From Melastoma dodecandrum (taxonomy: Eukaryota; Streptophyta; Magnoliopsida; Myrtales; Melastomataceae), in NCBI GenBank assembly GCA_029817715.1, contig JARUPY010000053.1, forward strand, positions 36,224-100,223: DNA of 64,000 nt, given 5' to 3'. Position numbers and translations under genes: made by a program. This document shows, piece after piece, positions 15,701 through 26,200 of the stretch (its first letter is position 1; each line of letters opens with the position of its first letter). Below the pieces are notes generated by a model, which worked only from the letters and a program-made list of their open reading frames with translations, searched no databases and was not told the origin of the DNA.

Positions 15701-17143
15701 TTAGGATATTTTGAAGGTCGTGACCCTCTCAATCAATACCCTAGAATCTTGGTAACAACCTGACTGGTATACGTGGCTTTTATCCAACTTAACCACTTCT
15801 CTTTCTTAAATTAATTATATTAAATCAAATCCTCAGATTTTCCTCTATCTAAAGATCTTTTCAAATGGGAACGTGGCTTCATAATCTTCTTCCCGAAAAT
15901 CTTGGAGTCAAGATTTTTTCTGACCCTCGTAGACTTAGACCCCGTAGACTTGATCCCGACAGTCCTTTGTAGACTTAATACTTTACTGCCGGGTTCACAC
16001 AAAAGTGGGCTTGGACTTATGATTTCTTATAATTAAGCCCAAGATTTTTGCCATGTCAACACGTGGTTGTTGTTTCTCAAGTTATGATTATTAGAGGAAA
16101 AGATAAGGGTGAGACCGGTGTCATCAAGCGGGTTATTCGCTCTCAAAATCACGTCATCGTCACAGGAAAGAACTCGGTGAGGGCCTCTTATGAATCCAGT
16201 GGGCTCCTTGCAATTTGTAATGGGGTTGATTTTGTCACGCTAATGAATCTGAGTTGGTTAAGTCTGGTTTCCTGATTGCTTCCATGGAAATGTGGCCACT
16301 GTTGATCTTGTTTCGGATTTTGCAAACTGTAAATTTTCTGTTGTTGAGAGGACGGTGGATGTTATGATTAGGTCTGTCTATGCTTCTCAGCTCTTGAGAG
16401 TTGCTGCTTTGTAATGCTCTCGAGATGAGTTCAGTTGATATCTGTCAGGATTTTCTGTGTTCTATTTACCGATTAACAACCTTTGAACAGGTTAAGAAGC
16501 ACATTAAGCAAGGCCAGGAGCACGAAGGTGGGATTTTTTCTGTGGAAGCCCCGCCTCATGTCTCTAATGTCCAAGTTGTCGACCCAGTCACAGGGTAGTT
16601 ATCAGGACGTCTTTTTCTTCAACTGCTGAGCAGTTTTCCAGTTTTTAACCACAGGTTTCTCCCTTAGCCAGGAATCCCTGTAAGATAGGAATCAGGTACC
16701 TGGAAGATGGCACCATGGTGAGAGTTTCAAGGGGTCAAGGTGCATCCGGTTCCATAATTTCCCGACCCGAAATTTTGAAGATTAGAAAGACCTACACTCG
16801 GTAATTACTTGATCTCGAGTATCAGTATTGGAGAATCAGTAGAGCTTTTTCTTCTGAACACACATTATTACCTCTCATCTGAGCCGCATACTCACACTAA
16901 AAGTGTTTGACTTCTTCTGAGAAAACCCTCTAGTTGCAATTGGGAATAATAACAGGGAAGTGTGGCAATCATCCTGTCATTACTGCATCCATATACTTTT
17001 GTTACTGTTGGGCTGTAGCTGTGAGTAGAGTTTGCTTATGTGGTGATTCTGGTGACGTAGCTGGCCCGAAGGATACTCCAATGGAGCACGTCATGGAGAG
17101 GACTTATGACGCCCAAGCTGGAAGAGGGATGCCGGATCTTTGA
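12769..17143 (+). CDS. mitochondrial 50S ribosomal protein L24 (KOW domain), intron 1 carrying an LTR element
   Basis: Exons 12769-12828, 16082-16176, 16491-16594, 16672-16800 and 17029-17143. Exon 1 encodes MGWKAARKLIQNWKILRGDN. Later exons give VMIIRGKDKGETGVIKRVIR (KOW), VKKHIKQGQEHEGGIF, VEAPPHVSNVQVVDPVTG, KIGIRYLEDGTMVRVSRG and PKDTPMEHVMERTYDAQAG, ending GMPDL. This closely follows the nuclear-encoded mitochondrial L24 of Arabidopsis (about 160 residues), which binds 23S/26S rRNA as an assembly-initiating large-subunit protein. Two oddities are visible. First, exon 1 ends in phase 0 before GTGGGA while exon 2 needs phase 1, so one base seems missing at the donor. Second, the last exon carries about ten extra residues (VCLCGDSGDV) where the family has a Pro/Thr linker. 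Intron 1 is 3.25 kb because of the retroelement; without it and one target-site copy it would be about 90 bp. Confidence 0.82.
12905..13888 (-). repeat. 3' LTR (element orientation)
   Basis: 984 bp, bounded by TG...CA. It contains short internal tandem units: CGTAGACTCGCTGCTGACGT-type repeats at about 13090-13150, and a roughly 60-bp unit built on GCTGGCGGAGGGTTGTTGCC at about 13185-13310. Confidence 0.9.
14190..15054 (-). pseudogene. gag-like remnant of the LTR element
   Basis: The minus-strand frame from ATG 15054 (MAKNTRSWVNRDPPPPLDGD) to 14581 encodes about 157 residues. It includes a region predicted helical by eye (RLEFYKEFNDTKNLMDRRFTRLQDNI) and a closing FENFTWGLQNK. A second, separate frame (14444-14190, VDVRINPSLEVDKVKQFGLP) lies downstream. 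Neither has a zinc knuckle or any pol motif. The position directly after the primer-binding site is where gag sits, hence the call. It is probably an internal remnant of a deletion derivative. Confidence 0.5.
15095..16061 (-). repeat. 5' LTR (element orientation)
   Basis: 967 bp, same ends and internal tandem units as its partner at 12905-13888. It differs by scattered substitutions and a few small indels, which implies a fairly recent insertion. A gap-free divergence count would date it. Confidence 0.9.
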
Positions 17144-17431
17144 GATGATGATCTTCCAGTTTTTTCAGTGGGAGGAAACCTGCTCATAAACTCCCCAAGC
17201 TGGCAACACCTCTGGTGAACAAAGTTACCCTATTGCCTGAGTGTTGATCCATATGGGGTCCGTGCTCTATCTCACCGTGTTCTAATGTGAAGATGATTGA
17301 TTATATCTGCATCTGGTGCCTGCAATTTGGGTTAGTCTTTCAGTTTCTATATTTTAGATGAACTTTAAAAAGAAAATATGACAATGTTGAATGTTGGTCC
17401 ACTTTCTTTTGTTTTCCCTCCCACCCAAACG

Positions 17432-17617
17432 ATGACATCACCGTCGCTGACTCCCTCCGCTCCGCCGCTGCAATTCACTGCCGAGTTCGACAGCAAGTTC
17501 TCCCCCTTCTTCCACAAAGTACCCGGCAAGCTCCTCGACTCCCTCGCCGAGCTCAAGCTCACCTCAACGAGAGTGCCCTTGCCCTACCTGGTCAGGGGCT
17601 CCTTCAATCTTTGTTGA
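17432..17617 (+). pseudogene. OEP37: truncated 5' piece of OEP37 (outer envelope pore protein 37)
   Basis: The frame starts at ATG 17432 (MTSPSLTPSAPPLQF) and continues EFDSKFSPFFHKVPGKLLDS and LAELKLT. It matches the N-terminal segment of plant OEP37 (Pro-rich start, EFDS...FFHKV.KL.D.LA.LKL). OEP37 is a beta-barrel, peptide-sensitive cation channel of the plastid outer envelope, about 330-340 residues long. Only about 45 residues are here; the frame then runs into unrelated codons and stops, and the methyltransferase gene begins 150 bp on. Either a first exon lost its downstream exons, or this is a dead duplicate. In Arabidopsis OEP37 sits near the HOL genes and ITPK4, so the location is ancestral. 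Confidence 0.7.
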
Positions 17618-17767
17618 GCTGAAATGGGATGTGGCTTCAGTTTGTTTACTAATTAAGGAGGTTTTGGGGGGGCTGCCCCTTTCTTTTTAATCTCAATTTG
17701 CACGAGAGATTTTCTTTTATTGTAGGTTAGGTATCATACAAAAAATCAAGAGGGATTTTAGGACAGA

Positions 17768-19771
17768 ATGCGAGCCTCCCTAAACCAAGCCCTAACACTC
17801 CCTTCCCGATTCCTTCCTCCCGCAATACCATCGCGTCTGCTCTCCTCCGCTTCTCGTGACGTCCCGTTCCCCCGCCCTGCCAACATGTCGAAGAACGGCT
17901 CCGCGGCCGCTGTGGGCCCTCGTGTCGATTCCCTCCAGCAAGTCCTTCAGAGCCAGAGCCACCCTGCTGGTGCCTCCATCGCCTCCTCCTCCTCCTCCTT
18001 TCCCTTTTGGACGTTCGAAATCGGTTTTGCGTTAAGGTTTCTTTACTTATCGAGACTGATCCGAGTGATTGCCTTCTTTTGATCGTTGTTGGGAACGGCA
18101 GATGGTTGGGATAAGTGCTGGGAGCAAGGGTTGACTCCCTGGGATTTGGGACGGCCGACGCCCATTGTTGAACACCTACGCCGGATTGGAGCCCTTCCAA
18201 GGGGCCGGGCTCTCGTTCCTGGATGTGGCAGCGTAATGGCCGCCTTTCTCTGTTGCGGATCTGATATCTCCTGTTGTCTGTGATCCTCATATCTACGTGC
18301 TTGACAGGGTTTCGACGTGGTGAGCATGGCCTGTCCTGAACGCTTTGTTGTCGGGCTAGACGTCTCGGATAAAGCTCTCCAGAGAGCCACTCAGGCGAGC
18401 TCACTTGCTTTATTGTTCTTTTGAAAGTAAGCCTTGGAAAATTTAGCATTTTGCAGTCAGTGCCAATGAGTGTCTTTCGAGGAGCATTTGTTTTCGCATG
18501 AATGTGTATAATTTAGTCTTTCACTTCGCCTATCTTATCACTGTTTGCTTTTTTCGAGACAGCTACATTCTTCATCGGTGAATGCGGATAATTTCATGTT
18601 TCTTAAGGAGGATTTCTTCACTTGGAATACTGCGGAACTCTTTGATCTTATCTTCGATTACACGTGAGTTGTGAATGGGGATAATTTCATGTTTCTTAAG
18701 GAGGATTTCTTCACTTGGACGTTTATTGGGTTTATTTTTTGCCAGTTTCTTTTGTGCAATTGAACCAGAATTGAGACCAACCTGGGCACAAAGGGTTGCG
18801 GATTTGTTAAGACCGGATGGCGAGCTTATCACCCTAATGTTTCCGGTGCTACTTCATCAACAGTGCTCTATTTATATTTTTATGTTTCTTCTCTACTTCA
18901 TTTATGAGCAAATTGTCCTTTTTGTTAAGATAGCCAAACATTCTTCCTATCATTTTTGGGGCAGAAATCGATGTTCTCTATATGAATGAAAAGTCGTATA
19001 CCCCTCATGAACAAATCTGTTGAAATGATTATTACTTCTTTTTTCTTTTATTACTCAGCTTAGTTGATGTGCTCGCTAAATGATCCTGACATACGAGTGT
19101 CTTGTTGAACAGATTAGTGATCATGCAGGTGGTCCTCCATATAAAGTATCAGTATCTGCGTAAGTCCCTCCTCTTCCAATTAATTCACCGAACATTATGA
19201 GCTGAGACGTAAATGTGATGGTTTGTCATGTGCAATATTGTGTAGCTATGAAGAGTTACTGTTACCCTTGGGCTTTAAAGCAACTTCAATCGAGGACAAT
19301 GATCTGGCAGTTGGACCCCGTAAGGTAGATATTCAAGGTTGCATTTTGTTTTATGGATAGAATCTGTTGTGTAGGAATTCCTGTTTGCACTTATTGAATA
19401 GAGCTAGAACATGAATTAGCTGTCATTCTCTTTACTGAGATATGGTCATGAAGTGCTTTTTTGATTCATAGCTCTCGGGGTCTCATTCTTCTCTACATCA
19501 CATGCCGTGGTTCAAAAAAGTGACTACAAACCTTGAAATACCCGTAATCTAGGAGATCAGTGGAGACAAATAGTTAGTCCGGATATGTTTCGCTAGAATG
19601 GGAATCTCCGGATTTTGTCTTTATGGTTCTTATTTCATCAATGGACACGGTGGGTTGAATGGGGATGACACATGAATTGCATAGAAGCACTGTTATGATA
19701 ACATTGCCCTCGTGTCGCAGGGACGAGAGAAAATAGGAAGGTGGAAGAGGCTAAGCCGGTCCTCTATTTGA
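17768..19771 (+). CDS. HOL1: thiol/halide methyltransferase, HOL (HARMLESS TO OZONE LAYER) type
   Basis: Eight exons: 17768-17969, 18102-18232, 18308-18394, 18563-18663, 18746-18845, 19113-19159, 19246-19324 and 19721-19771. They give 265 residues with every junction in phase. The SAM-dependent (Rossmann) core is clear: [29 protein letters not shown] (motif I), [53 protein letters not shown] and [11 protein letters not shown]. The family transfers methyl from SAM to thiocyanate, bisulfide and halide ions, giving CH3SCN, methanethiol and methyl halides, mainly in glucosinolate detoxification and defence. About 39 residues precede a second Met at 17885; they are Arg/Ser/Pro-rich, a possible organelle transit peptide or just an alternative start. 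Intron 3 uses a GC donor (CAG|GCGAGC). Which HOL copy it is cannot be decided here. Confidence 0.93.
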
Positions 19772-19880
19772 ATGGAGCTCATAGCCTGTGAGGTGACGAT
19801 CAATGCTCCGACTCGAAAAAGTTGCCTTGGCCGCTTGAGGTGAGTTTTGAGCGTAGGGGGAATTTTGTTCTAAATTACTG

Positions 19881-20005
19881 TTGGTCGCGAAAATATTTTA
19901 CGGACTTTCGAAATTCCTGAAATAATGTCCCAAATTTGGCTTTTTAAAAGTCGAGTTTGAGACACTTATGGAGGTGAATTTGACCCGAAATATTTTCCCG
20001 ACCAA
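19881..20005. mobile_element. short foldback MITE-like element
   Basis: Ends TTGGTCGCGAAAATATTTTA and, inverted, TTGGTCGGGAAAATATTTCG form about 20-bp imperfect terminal inverted repeats around about 125 bp. Internal text (TTCCTGAAATAATGTCCC, AAGTCGAGTTTGA) resembles the larger element in the MPK6 intron at 45.3-45.7 kb, suggesting one family. A target duplication was not resolved. Confidence 0.5.
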
Positions 20006-20082
20006 GCTTAATTAGAAACAAAGCTTGAGCGTAAGATCCATAAGTTTTGGGATTTGTACAAGTGACAAATTATGTTTTTTTA

Positions 20083-21092
20083 GGCCAAATTATTCGATTT
20101 ATCCTAAACTATACTGGTTTTTTCTGATTTATCATATCGTTTACATAATATTTTCATATATCTTAAACTTACTCCGTTACTTCTTATTTATCCTCCGCTA
20201 GTCGACAACTAACGGAAATTGACACGGCGCTGACATGGAACTAACGCCGTCAGTATTTCGTCGTCAGAAAATCACTATTTGACGGAATGTTAAGATTAGT
20301 CCCCAAATAAATAAGATCTTTCCAATTAGGTAGAAAATCGGCCATCCAACCCTAAACCCCCAAATCGGTCACAAACCCTAAATCCCAAAATCCTTCCCCA
20401 CTTTCTCCGACCCACGACCGGCCAGAAACCCATTGACCTACCATCCCCGTCTTGGCGTTCACGACTTCCCGATTCACGACCGGCCATCCCCGACATTCTA
20501 CGATACATCACCCTTAGTCCTTCCCTATCTGTTTTTGACACCTAAACCCTTCCTTGTTATTGCTATTTTTCTGGAAAGTTGAGAAAGGACAGTGGGTGGT
20601 GGGTTGGGGAAGGTGGGTCGGTAGGGATAGTGCGTCAGCGGGTATAGGAGAAGGTCGGAGATGGTGGGTCGGTGGGGAAGTCGGGGATGGTGTGTCGACG
20701 TTGATGGGTGAACGATTTAGGTGTGGGTCGATGGAGAGGTCGGGGATGGTGGAAAAGGCATGGGAAGAGGAAGAGGGCTGGCGGGATTGGGAAGCGGAGG
20801 AGGAAGAGGACCAGTGGGTAGAGTTAATTTGGAGGAGGAAGAGGACTAGAGGAGGAAGAAGACTGTGCCCGATTTGGGGGTTTAGGGTAATTTGGCCGAT
20901 TTATTTTGTGACGGCGGGACGACTGACGACGTTAGTGCTATGTCAGCGCCACGTCAACCTCCGTTTGTCGGACGATTGACTGATGATAGATAAGAAGTAA
21001 CAGAGTAAGTTTATGATATATGGAGGCAAACAATGAGATAAATTAGAAAAAAATCGGTATAGTTTATGATAAATTGGATAATTTAGCCTTTT
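20083..21092. mobile_element. foldback / Mutator-like non-autonomous element with about 200-bp inverted ends
   Basis: The left arm starts AGGCCAAATTATTCGATTTA and includes CTTACTCCGTTACTTCTTAT and GACACGGCGCTGACATGGAA. The right arm, read in reverse, gives the same order (AGGCTAAATTATCCAATTTA, CTTACTCTGTTACTTCTTAT, GACGTGGCGCTGACATAGCA) at roughly 80-85% identity. Similarity continues weakly inward (AACCCTAAACCCCCAAATCGG against the inverted CCCCCAAATCGGGCACAG region). The centre is GGTGGG/GGAGGAAGAGG-rich low-complexity DNA without a transposase. Poly-T on both sides hides any target duplication. Confidence 0.75.
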
Positions 21093-21894
21093 TCTATGAA
21101 AAAGATGAAGTGGAGTTTTGGTTGGGTTCTAAATTTATGTAGTGGTGTGAAGAGGGGTGGTGGTTATTTGATGTTTGTATTAATACGGTTAGTTTTTAAA
21201 TAAATTTGCGAAATGTGGTTAAAGTTAGCTTACAAAATTCTCAAAACATCGGTGGAACAATGATTTAGGAGGGCCCAAGGCCGCGGTTGGGAACTGTATC
21301 TTTGATGTCAATTACCGTTGTTGCGATATTGGCACATTAGGAGAACTAAGTATGTGAATGACGCGATTTAAAATTTCGTCTTTCACACACTTTAAAAAAT
21401 TTATCGTGACACTAAGTTAGAGGATCAATGATGTGGTTTTCGAGCTCATTTTTACTCAATTATACATAAAACGTGGTCGAGACCTGCGTCTTTAAGTGGT
21501 GCGGTCGAGAACTAACGCAGTGAGACGGAGTTTTGAGAATTTTGTTAATTTAAACTGTATTTTATATATTTTTTTAAAGTAATCATATTTTGATATGGTG
21601 ATTCTTTATGGACATGGGTATTATTTGCCTGCCAGCCGGCCAGGCGGACGACGATATCGATGCTAACTCTATTTTTGGACACAATGGTTCCCTTGCCAAC
21701 CCCACCCCACCCCACCCCTTCCCCCTTTCGGGGGTTTTCTTTCACTTCTGGATTTAAGAAACAACCCCGCGGAGTATGTTTATTTCTTCATTTCTAATAA
21801 AAATACTTAGGGAATCGTAATCCAGGGCATGTATTACATAATCTTATAAAACATTTAAAAAAAAATCCATTTCTCGTTATTATTATTATTAGCG
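21093..21894. other. intergenic AT-rich region, no gene
   Basis: No open frame with recognisable similarity. A CCCCACCCCACCCC run lies near 21697-21715. The stretch leads into the decayed alkenal reductase. Confidence 0.4.
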
Positions 21895-21954
21895 GTGGTG
21901 GAGGCATTGAAATTCACGTGGATGTGTGTGTTTTGTGTATGCGAAACATGCATT

Positions 21955-23021
21955 GAAATTCCCGCCGTGCTCGTGAAGAACCTCTACCTCTCCTGTGACC
22001 CTTACATGAGGACTCGCATGGCCAAGTCCCTCCAGGTCAAGGGCTCGTCGATTCCTTCCAGCCAGTTGTTGTTCGGTTCCTTGTTTTTATTTTTTACTTT
22101 ATTGGGATAAGATAATAGGATTGTGTCCCTGTCCTGGGTTTCGTTATTGATTGAATATAATTTTATATATGCTTTTAGGATCGAATCTTTTGCTGTCTGG
22201 ATACTGTTTCTTGAGTATAATGTTCTTTGCTGCTGTGGTTACGGGGTTTTGAGGGTGATCGATTCGACCTTACCGAAGCTGAAGGTGAAGAAGCTCTTCA
22301 AGATCGATTACACGGATGTCCCCCTGTATTAAAATACCGGCCTCATTGGTATTATTCGCTGGATTCCCCGATGCACGGAGATGATATCCCTGAAGAACAA
22401 GTTTGGATTCGATGAGGCTTTCAATTACAAGGAAGAGCCAGATCTCCCTCAAGAAGTTAGCATTTGTTAACGATCACTTAGATGCCCGATGCGTTGATTA
22501 AACAGCGGCTTCTTCGTTTGTGGCCTTAGATGCTTCCCGGAAGGGATCGTTTGCAAATCCCTGCTACCCGTTGGCTGCTGTACCCATCTTGTCCTGTTCT
22601 CCACCTTGGCTTGGGCCACAATCACCTACTTCCCTTCTTAGACCAAGACCTCCTGAGCTGGGATTGGCTGGGATCTCATCTTCATTCAGTCTAACATATC
22701 GACATATACTTTGAGAACGTGTGCACGGATCCGTCGCCCCGTATGCTGGACGATCTCACAGTATAACCTCGACAAGCCCGAGGGGTTCACTACATGGCCA
22801 TGACCATCTTCAAATGGGTGAAGATGCAACGATTCCTGGTGTTCAACTACTACCACCTCTACCAAAAGTTCCTGGAGACTGTCCTGCTCCAGGTCAAGGA
22901 AGGGAAGATAATATACGTCGAGGACTTCGCCGAGGGATTGGAGAACAGCCCCACAGTTCTCGTGGGGTTGTTCTCCGACCGTAATGTTTTGAAACAGGTG
23001 GTGGTCGTCTCGTGTGAGTAA
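21955..23021 (+). pseudogene. decayed NADPH-dependent 2-alkenal (double bond) reductase
   Basis: Fragments in different frames follow the order of the plant alkenal double-bond reductase (MDR/zinc-less ADH family). Near 21960-22035 is IPAVLVKNLYLSCDPYMRTRMAKSLQ. Near 22280-22330 is LKVKKLFKIDYTDVPLY. Near 22380-22440 is the equivalent of LKNKFGFDEAFNYKEEPDL (part of the NADPH-domain region). Near 22705 is the YFENV motif equivalent. The C-terminus lies at 22794-23021 (VKEGKIIYVEDFAEGLENSP, LVGLFSDRNVLKQVVVVS). The coenzyme-binding AASGAVG loop and much of the catalytic core are missing, and at least three frame changes separate the pieces. The functional enzyme would reduce reactive 2-alkenals in the cytosol; this copy cannot. 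Confidence 0.8.
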
Positions 23022-23232
23022 GCTTCCTCCCGGATAGGAAAATCCCGTAGTGACAGAACTGTTTCTTGGGATATCGTGTTGGGATGTAATGATTCTCTCA
23101 GGGGCATCGTAGTCAATGGTCATAATGCTAAAAAACGACTGGATACAAGTTAATTCTACTTATTTCTACAGATGCAACGTTCGGTGATAAACAAATCCAG
23201 CTCGCTAAGAAAGACATGCCTTCAGATATATA

Positions 23233-26200
23233 TCATACTGGATAAGAGTATCCTCGCAGGTACTTGGAGTCGACCCCTGATTCACGGACTAACGCGACTC
23301 TTCCTGTCCGCGCAACCTTCATAAGGAGTTCAAGGAAATCTTTCAAATGACAATGAGACGTAGAAAGCTTTTCCAACTAGAAGGACAAGGATAAGCATAC
23401 CTCGCAGATCCCGTAAGGTTCTAACAATCTCTGCAGTGCAACCATCTTGTCCAGATCTCCAGTAAGCTATGGCGGAAATTCATGTGTATATTAGCCCTTG
23501 GCAAGTCGGAGGATGAAAAGATACATATTTTTTGACAGAAAGCCTTCTCGAATACCGCTATAAGATTACGGATATCTTGTGGAATCATGATGACACTAGC
23601 AAACATAATGACCCACGTGTAGTAATAGTGAGTAATACAATAGACGTTTACCTCAAGGGTGATGGTATGGTCTGATACATCAACCGCCTTTGCCCTGAAA
23701 ATGCTGGCAATATCCAGAACGTCTCGACGAGCAGCCGCATTAACAGCAATTTTTATTAGCATCAGCTCACGTTCAGCAAATGGTACATGAGTAAGATCCA
23801 CAACCTAAAGCCATCAAAGCAGTTCCAGAAACCATTCGTGATTACAATAAGAAAATACGAGTACAAGCCCATTTTCTAGAGGTAAATAAAACCAAATATC
23901 TATCAAATTTTGTTCTTATTCCGGATGATTACCAAAAATAGTTTTCTTTCCAAAAAACCTGAGTTTCTCACCTCGTGGAGATCCACCAACTTATATAGTT
24001 GTTGGACCAACTTGCTGATAGATTCGTCTGTGCCAGGTACCACAGTAGTAATGCGAGAACGGCCTTCAACTTCAGCATGTCCCACAGCCAAGCTCTGTGT
24101 GACATACATTGGTAATCTTTAGCCATAATATATTTCACACGAGTCGCATCGAAGGATTTTCATGTATATTTGAAAACCATAACACAGAAAAGTAGACAGG
24201 GAAACACAGTCTAGATTTACCTGAATGTTGTATCCCCTCCGGGCAAACACTCCAGTGACAATGTTAAGAACTCCAGGAGAGTCATTCACAAGCATTGACA
24301 AAGTATGCGAGCGAAGTCCCGTAGTCTGTAACAATAGTCAAGCATGAGTTGCACCCTAGTGCCTACAAACTTGTGCTTTCTTCTCTGAAGAGTCCTGTTT
24401 CAACTCAAACAGAAGAATGAAAAAGGCAAAGAGAAGTATGCCATGATTTGAACCAAAATAAAAGATACAGAAACAATACTTACATCATCTTCATTAAGAA
24501 CTCCCCAGTGAGCATCCAGGACTTGACTAAACACAAACCCATCAGCAGGTTCCACCGGATAAACATCACCCTTCACAAATGGATTTCAGACAGATGGTAA
24601 CATCTTGCATCTAAAACTTAACATCTGAAAACATCATAAGACGTAACCACTAAGCACAAGTAAAGTCTTCAACATGGCAGTCAATTATGCAGAAATCACC
24701 CCTGCCAAAGCCTGTGTTTTGCTTCTGGATGATACCAGACTAAACGCATTTCTCGGCAGCATGGTAAGGGCTCTTCCCAGAAGTCCTCCCTATTTATCCA
24801 GTGATTGCCACATGGCAATGCTCAAAGTTGGAGAAACACCTCTTGTTACACATGCTCCTCAAAATTTTGTTAAAACACTCAATCAACACTGGTTCACAAC
24901 AATTACGGATTCCGATGGAACAGCATTGTAAACTCAAATAACATGCTCATGACAGGTATCACTGAAAAGCAAGGTTAGAAGTTCTCACCCCAACAGAGGT
25001 GACTCCTTCGTTGTTCAGAGTTCTATCTCTAGCACCAGCGACAACAGGATCGACAGATACGCGTCCCTCCAGATCTGGATAAGATGCAGCTGAAAATCGC
25101 CAAAATGGAGCAGACTCGCCCATTTTTTCCCTCCTGAGTGCAATCTGCAGCAAATTTAGGTTGGAAGTCACAAGTTAGTGCTTTGGATTTTGGAAAGATT
25201 GCGCAATTCATACAGAACAGACATCAAAAGACTTAAAGACATCTTTCGGATATACATTCCATAAAAGGCAAGAACACCACCAACCTTTCCAGTTCGAGCT
25301 ATTTCCCTTATACCAAATTTGCTAAAATTTCTCTGGACAGCAACCATCTTTCCAGGATCTCCAGTAACCTAGATCCAACACATACATCAATATCAAAGAT
25401 GATGCACCAAAGATTTGAAGGAGTTCTGTAGCCACAAACATGTGCATGACATTACCTCAATTGTCAGAGAATGTTCTGAAATATCCACAATTTTGGCTCT
25501 GAAAATTTCCACCAACCACATGATCTGCAAATCATGATCAAGAAGCAGAGGACAAGTAAAAAATGGGGAATGAGAAAAAAAATCTGTAATTGCCTGTACT
25601 CAACAAAACCTCAGGGCGTTGTGCTGGTTCAGCATTGACTTTCATTAGCATCAATTCACGTTCAACTTGTGGCTCCTTTGATATGTCATCAACCTATTGA
25701 AAAAAATATGTCGGCACAATAAGAATTTTAAATTTGCAAGGGGTAGAAAAAGTAAGATAACCAAGAATAATCAAGAAGTGTAGGAAGTAAAAGTTAAGGT
25801 CCTGTAACATCTAAGCATCTCCATAGTGTCAATACAGTAAGCATGGAAGCAAATTTCCATTTTGATTGGCAGCAACTACGAGGCTATGTATCGCAGTTCC
25901 CAGCACTTGTTCCAATCCAAACAATGTTTATTACAATTTCCATTTTTCAGTAGCAACGATAAGTCCACATCCTCGTGTCCTAGGAACAGTTTAATTTAGA
26001 AAAAGTTCGAAACAACCCTATCGAGATAAGAATATTGACAAGTTGCCACAGAGATCAATAACGGGAATAATCTCAAACCTTTAGAACATTCACAAGCTTC
26101 TGAAGCTGCTCCATGACTTGTTGCAACACCTTTTCAGTTCCAGAAACGACTATCGTGAAAAGTGCCTTGTCTTTATTCAGACCAACAGCCAGGGTCTCAA

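Larger units (their letters stand above)
12905..16061 (-). mobile_element. non-autonomous LTR retrotransposon, antisense in intron 1 of RPL24
   Basis: Two long direct repeats, 12905-13888 and 15095-16061, start TGTT and end CAACA on the plus strand and are nearly identical. A perfect 5-bp target duplication CGTGG flanks the element (12900-12904 and 16062-16066). Signals place it on the minus strand. A purine tract (AAGAGGGGGGCTTA read on minus) abuts the 12905-13888 LTR, and a primer-binding-type TTTGGCGACCACAGTGGGA abuts the 15095-16061 LTR. So 15095-16061 is the 5' LTR and 12905-13888 the 3' LTR. The internal part is only about 1.2 kb with a gag-like remnant and no protease, reverse transcriptase or integrase, so it must be mobilised in trans (LARD-like). 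The PBS style suggests Ty3/gypsy ancestry. Confidence 0.93.

Noticed and set aside
20554..20979. 141-codon Gly/Glu/Trp-rich frame in the foldback core
   Set aside because: Low-complexity GGTGGG/GGAGGA DNA produces it; no recognisable protein.
24674..24931. 85-codon plus-strand frame in the ALS-SSU region
   Set aside because: Sits in an intron antisense to a fully resolved gene; no domain.
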